Shown in pieces: positions 63,489-64,000 of a stretch of DNA of 64,000 bases. Numbering within the stretch: position 1 is the stretch's first letter; each line of letters begins with the position of its first letter. The DNA comes from a bacterium (GTDB lineage Bacteria > Planctomycetota > Planctomycetia > Planctomycetales > Planctomycetaceae). A program made the position numbers and the translations under genes. The stretch lies in NCBI GenBank assembly GCA_016125225.1, contig WGME01000027.1, forward strand, positions 1 through 64,000, in the 5' to 3' direction. The notes beneath the pieces were generated by a model that had not been told where the DNA came from, made no database searches, and was given only the letters and a program-made list of their open reading frames with translations.

Positions 63489-64000
63489 ATGATCTCTCGA
63501 AAGATCTCATCGCGCACGGTGTGGGTGACGCAATTCGTCTTCGTTGGTGCGTTTGCCGCCGCGTATCTATTAGCTCATGTCGAAACACGTTCCGCCCTCC
63601 GGGATGAAATCGGCTTGCTCGAGGCGATCGAACCGCTGCAAGTTCCCCGGTCCACGCCCCTGGTGATTGAACCGCTGTATGACGATCCGGAGTTGGTGAG
63701 CGACGAAGAACTCGCCGCGGTTTTGTGGAAGGTGCAACCGCGATTTCCGCAGTCGCATCTGAAACCGAATCATGTGGAGCATGCCTTGCGCACCTGGAGT
63801 GTGCGGGCCACGTTCCACGATCCCGAAGTGATGTCGGGCCGCGATATGGAAGAGTTTCTCACCGATCACGGCCGCTTTCTCGCCAGTTGGGGCAACGAGA
63901 CGACGCCCCTGCTGAGCGAATTTGATGACGGCGTTTCTGTGCGTTGGGGGCGATTGGAAGGAGGCTCTGTCCATCATGATCACTGGCTGGCCTCGCTCAC
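63489..64000 (+). CDS. Membrane-anchored hypothetical protein, open at window end
   Basis: A frame from the ATG at 63489 stays open for 170 codons to the window edge. The N-terminus is a signal anchor (TVWVTQFVFVGAFAAAYLLA), then a charged region (LRDEIGLLEAIEPLQV, DDPELVSDEELAAVLWKVQP) and HVEHALRTWSVRATF. Codon use matches the neighbours. It looks like an exported protein with sequence patterns common to planctomycete hypothetical proteins; I do not recognise a family. The 3' end is missing. Confidence 0.75.
   Translation, partial: MISRKISSRTVWVTQFVFVGAFAAAYLLAHVETRSALRDEIGLLEAIEPLQVPRSTPLVIEPLYDDPELVSDEELAAVLWKVQPRFPQSHLKPNHVEHALRTWSVRATFHDPEVMSGRDMEEFLTDHGRFLASWGNETTPLLSEFDDGVSVRWGRLEGGSVHHDHWLASL

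Overview
The window comes from a planctomycete, most likely of the order Planctomycetales. This is an inference from gene content: three prepilin-like DUF1559 proteins, a DUF1592/DUF1552 pair, PVC-type dehydrogenase and heme-binding domains, sulfatase-like/TPR fusions, SxtJ/DUF5989 genes and very large secreted propeller proteins. Base composition is moderately GC-rich. I saw no rRNA, tRNA or CRISPR array.

Layout. 1-55 is the 5' end of an IS5-type transposase cut by the window edge. 173-5862 is an expanded surface block: three DUF1559 pseudopilin-like genes and two small lipoproteins, separated by unusually long AT-richer spacers with hairpins and homopolymer runs. 5908-16469 is a coherent neighbourhood: FG-GAP propeller, TPR protein, GDP-L-fucose synthase, then a minus-strand run (heptaheme cytochrome with TPR, carbamoyltransferase, SxtJ, DUF5989), then a divergent sulfatase-like/TPR protein. 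The carbamoyltransferase-SxtJ-DUF5989 triad matches the sxtI-sxtJ-sxtK module known from saxitoxin clusters. Here it sits with redox and sugar genes, and it is the best candidate for an undescribed system. 16563-18898 is an ECF sigma factor with a large membrane anti-sigma protein.

18983-26872 is mostly housekeeping and accessory genes: trpC, a CPBP protease, tyrS (with a 3' third of different codon use), a mazEF toxin-antitoxin pair with a palindrome upstream, a Gfo/Idh oxidoreductase, arsM, an AT-rich orphan, a TPR protein and a DUF420 membrane protein. 27076-41035 holds very large exported proteins: a 1517-aa PQQ-like propeller protein, gamma-glutamyltransferase, a HEAT membrane protein, a DUF3445 protein and a 1777-aa deacetylase/propeller/dehydrogenase/cytochrome fusion. 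The fusion carries an in-frame inverted repeat built from heptamers. 41138-47375 holds a SulP transporter and three cell-envelope sugar genes (epimerase, GT-C-like membrane protein, GT9). 47479-51276 is the DUF1592/DUF1552 pair.

51655-54743 is a zinc-ribbon membrane solenoid protein overlapping a LOG-family gene. 54747-60065 is a signalling block: cheX-like, cheY-like and HDOD-GGDEF genes on the minus strand with a RmlD-like reductase downstream, and a divergent LuxR-type regulator. The window ends with a small exported protein, a DUF4397 protein, a polytopic GT-C-like protein and an open-ended membrane-anchored protein.

How the genes fit together. Envelope and extracellular functions dominate (pseudopilins, lipoproteins, propellers, c-type cytochromes, sugar-nucleotide enzymes, glycosyltransferases). 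They are interspersed with regulators that sense envelope state (ECF/anti-sigma) or make cyclic-di-GMP. All functions are assigned from motifs read by eye; no database search was run.
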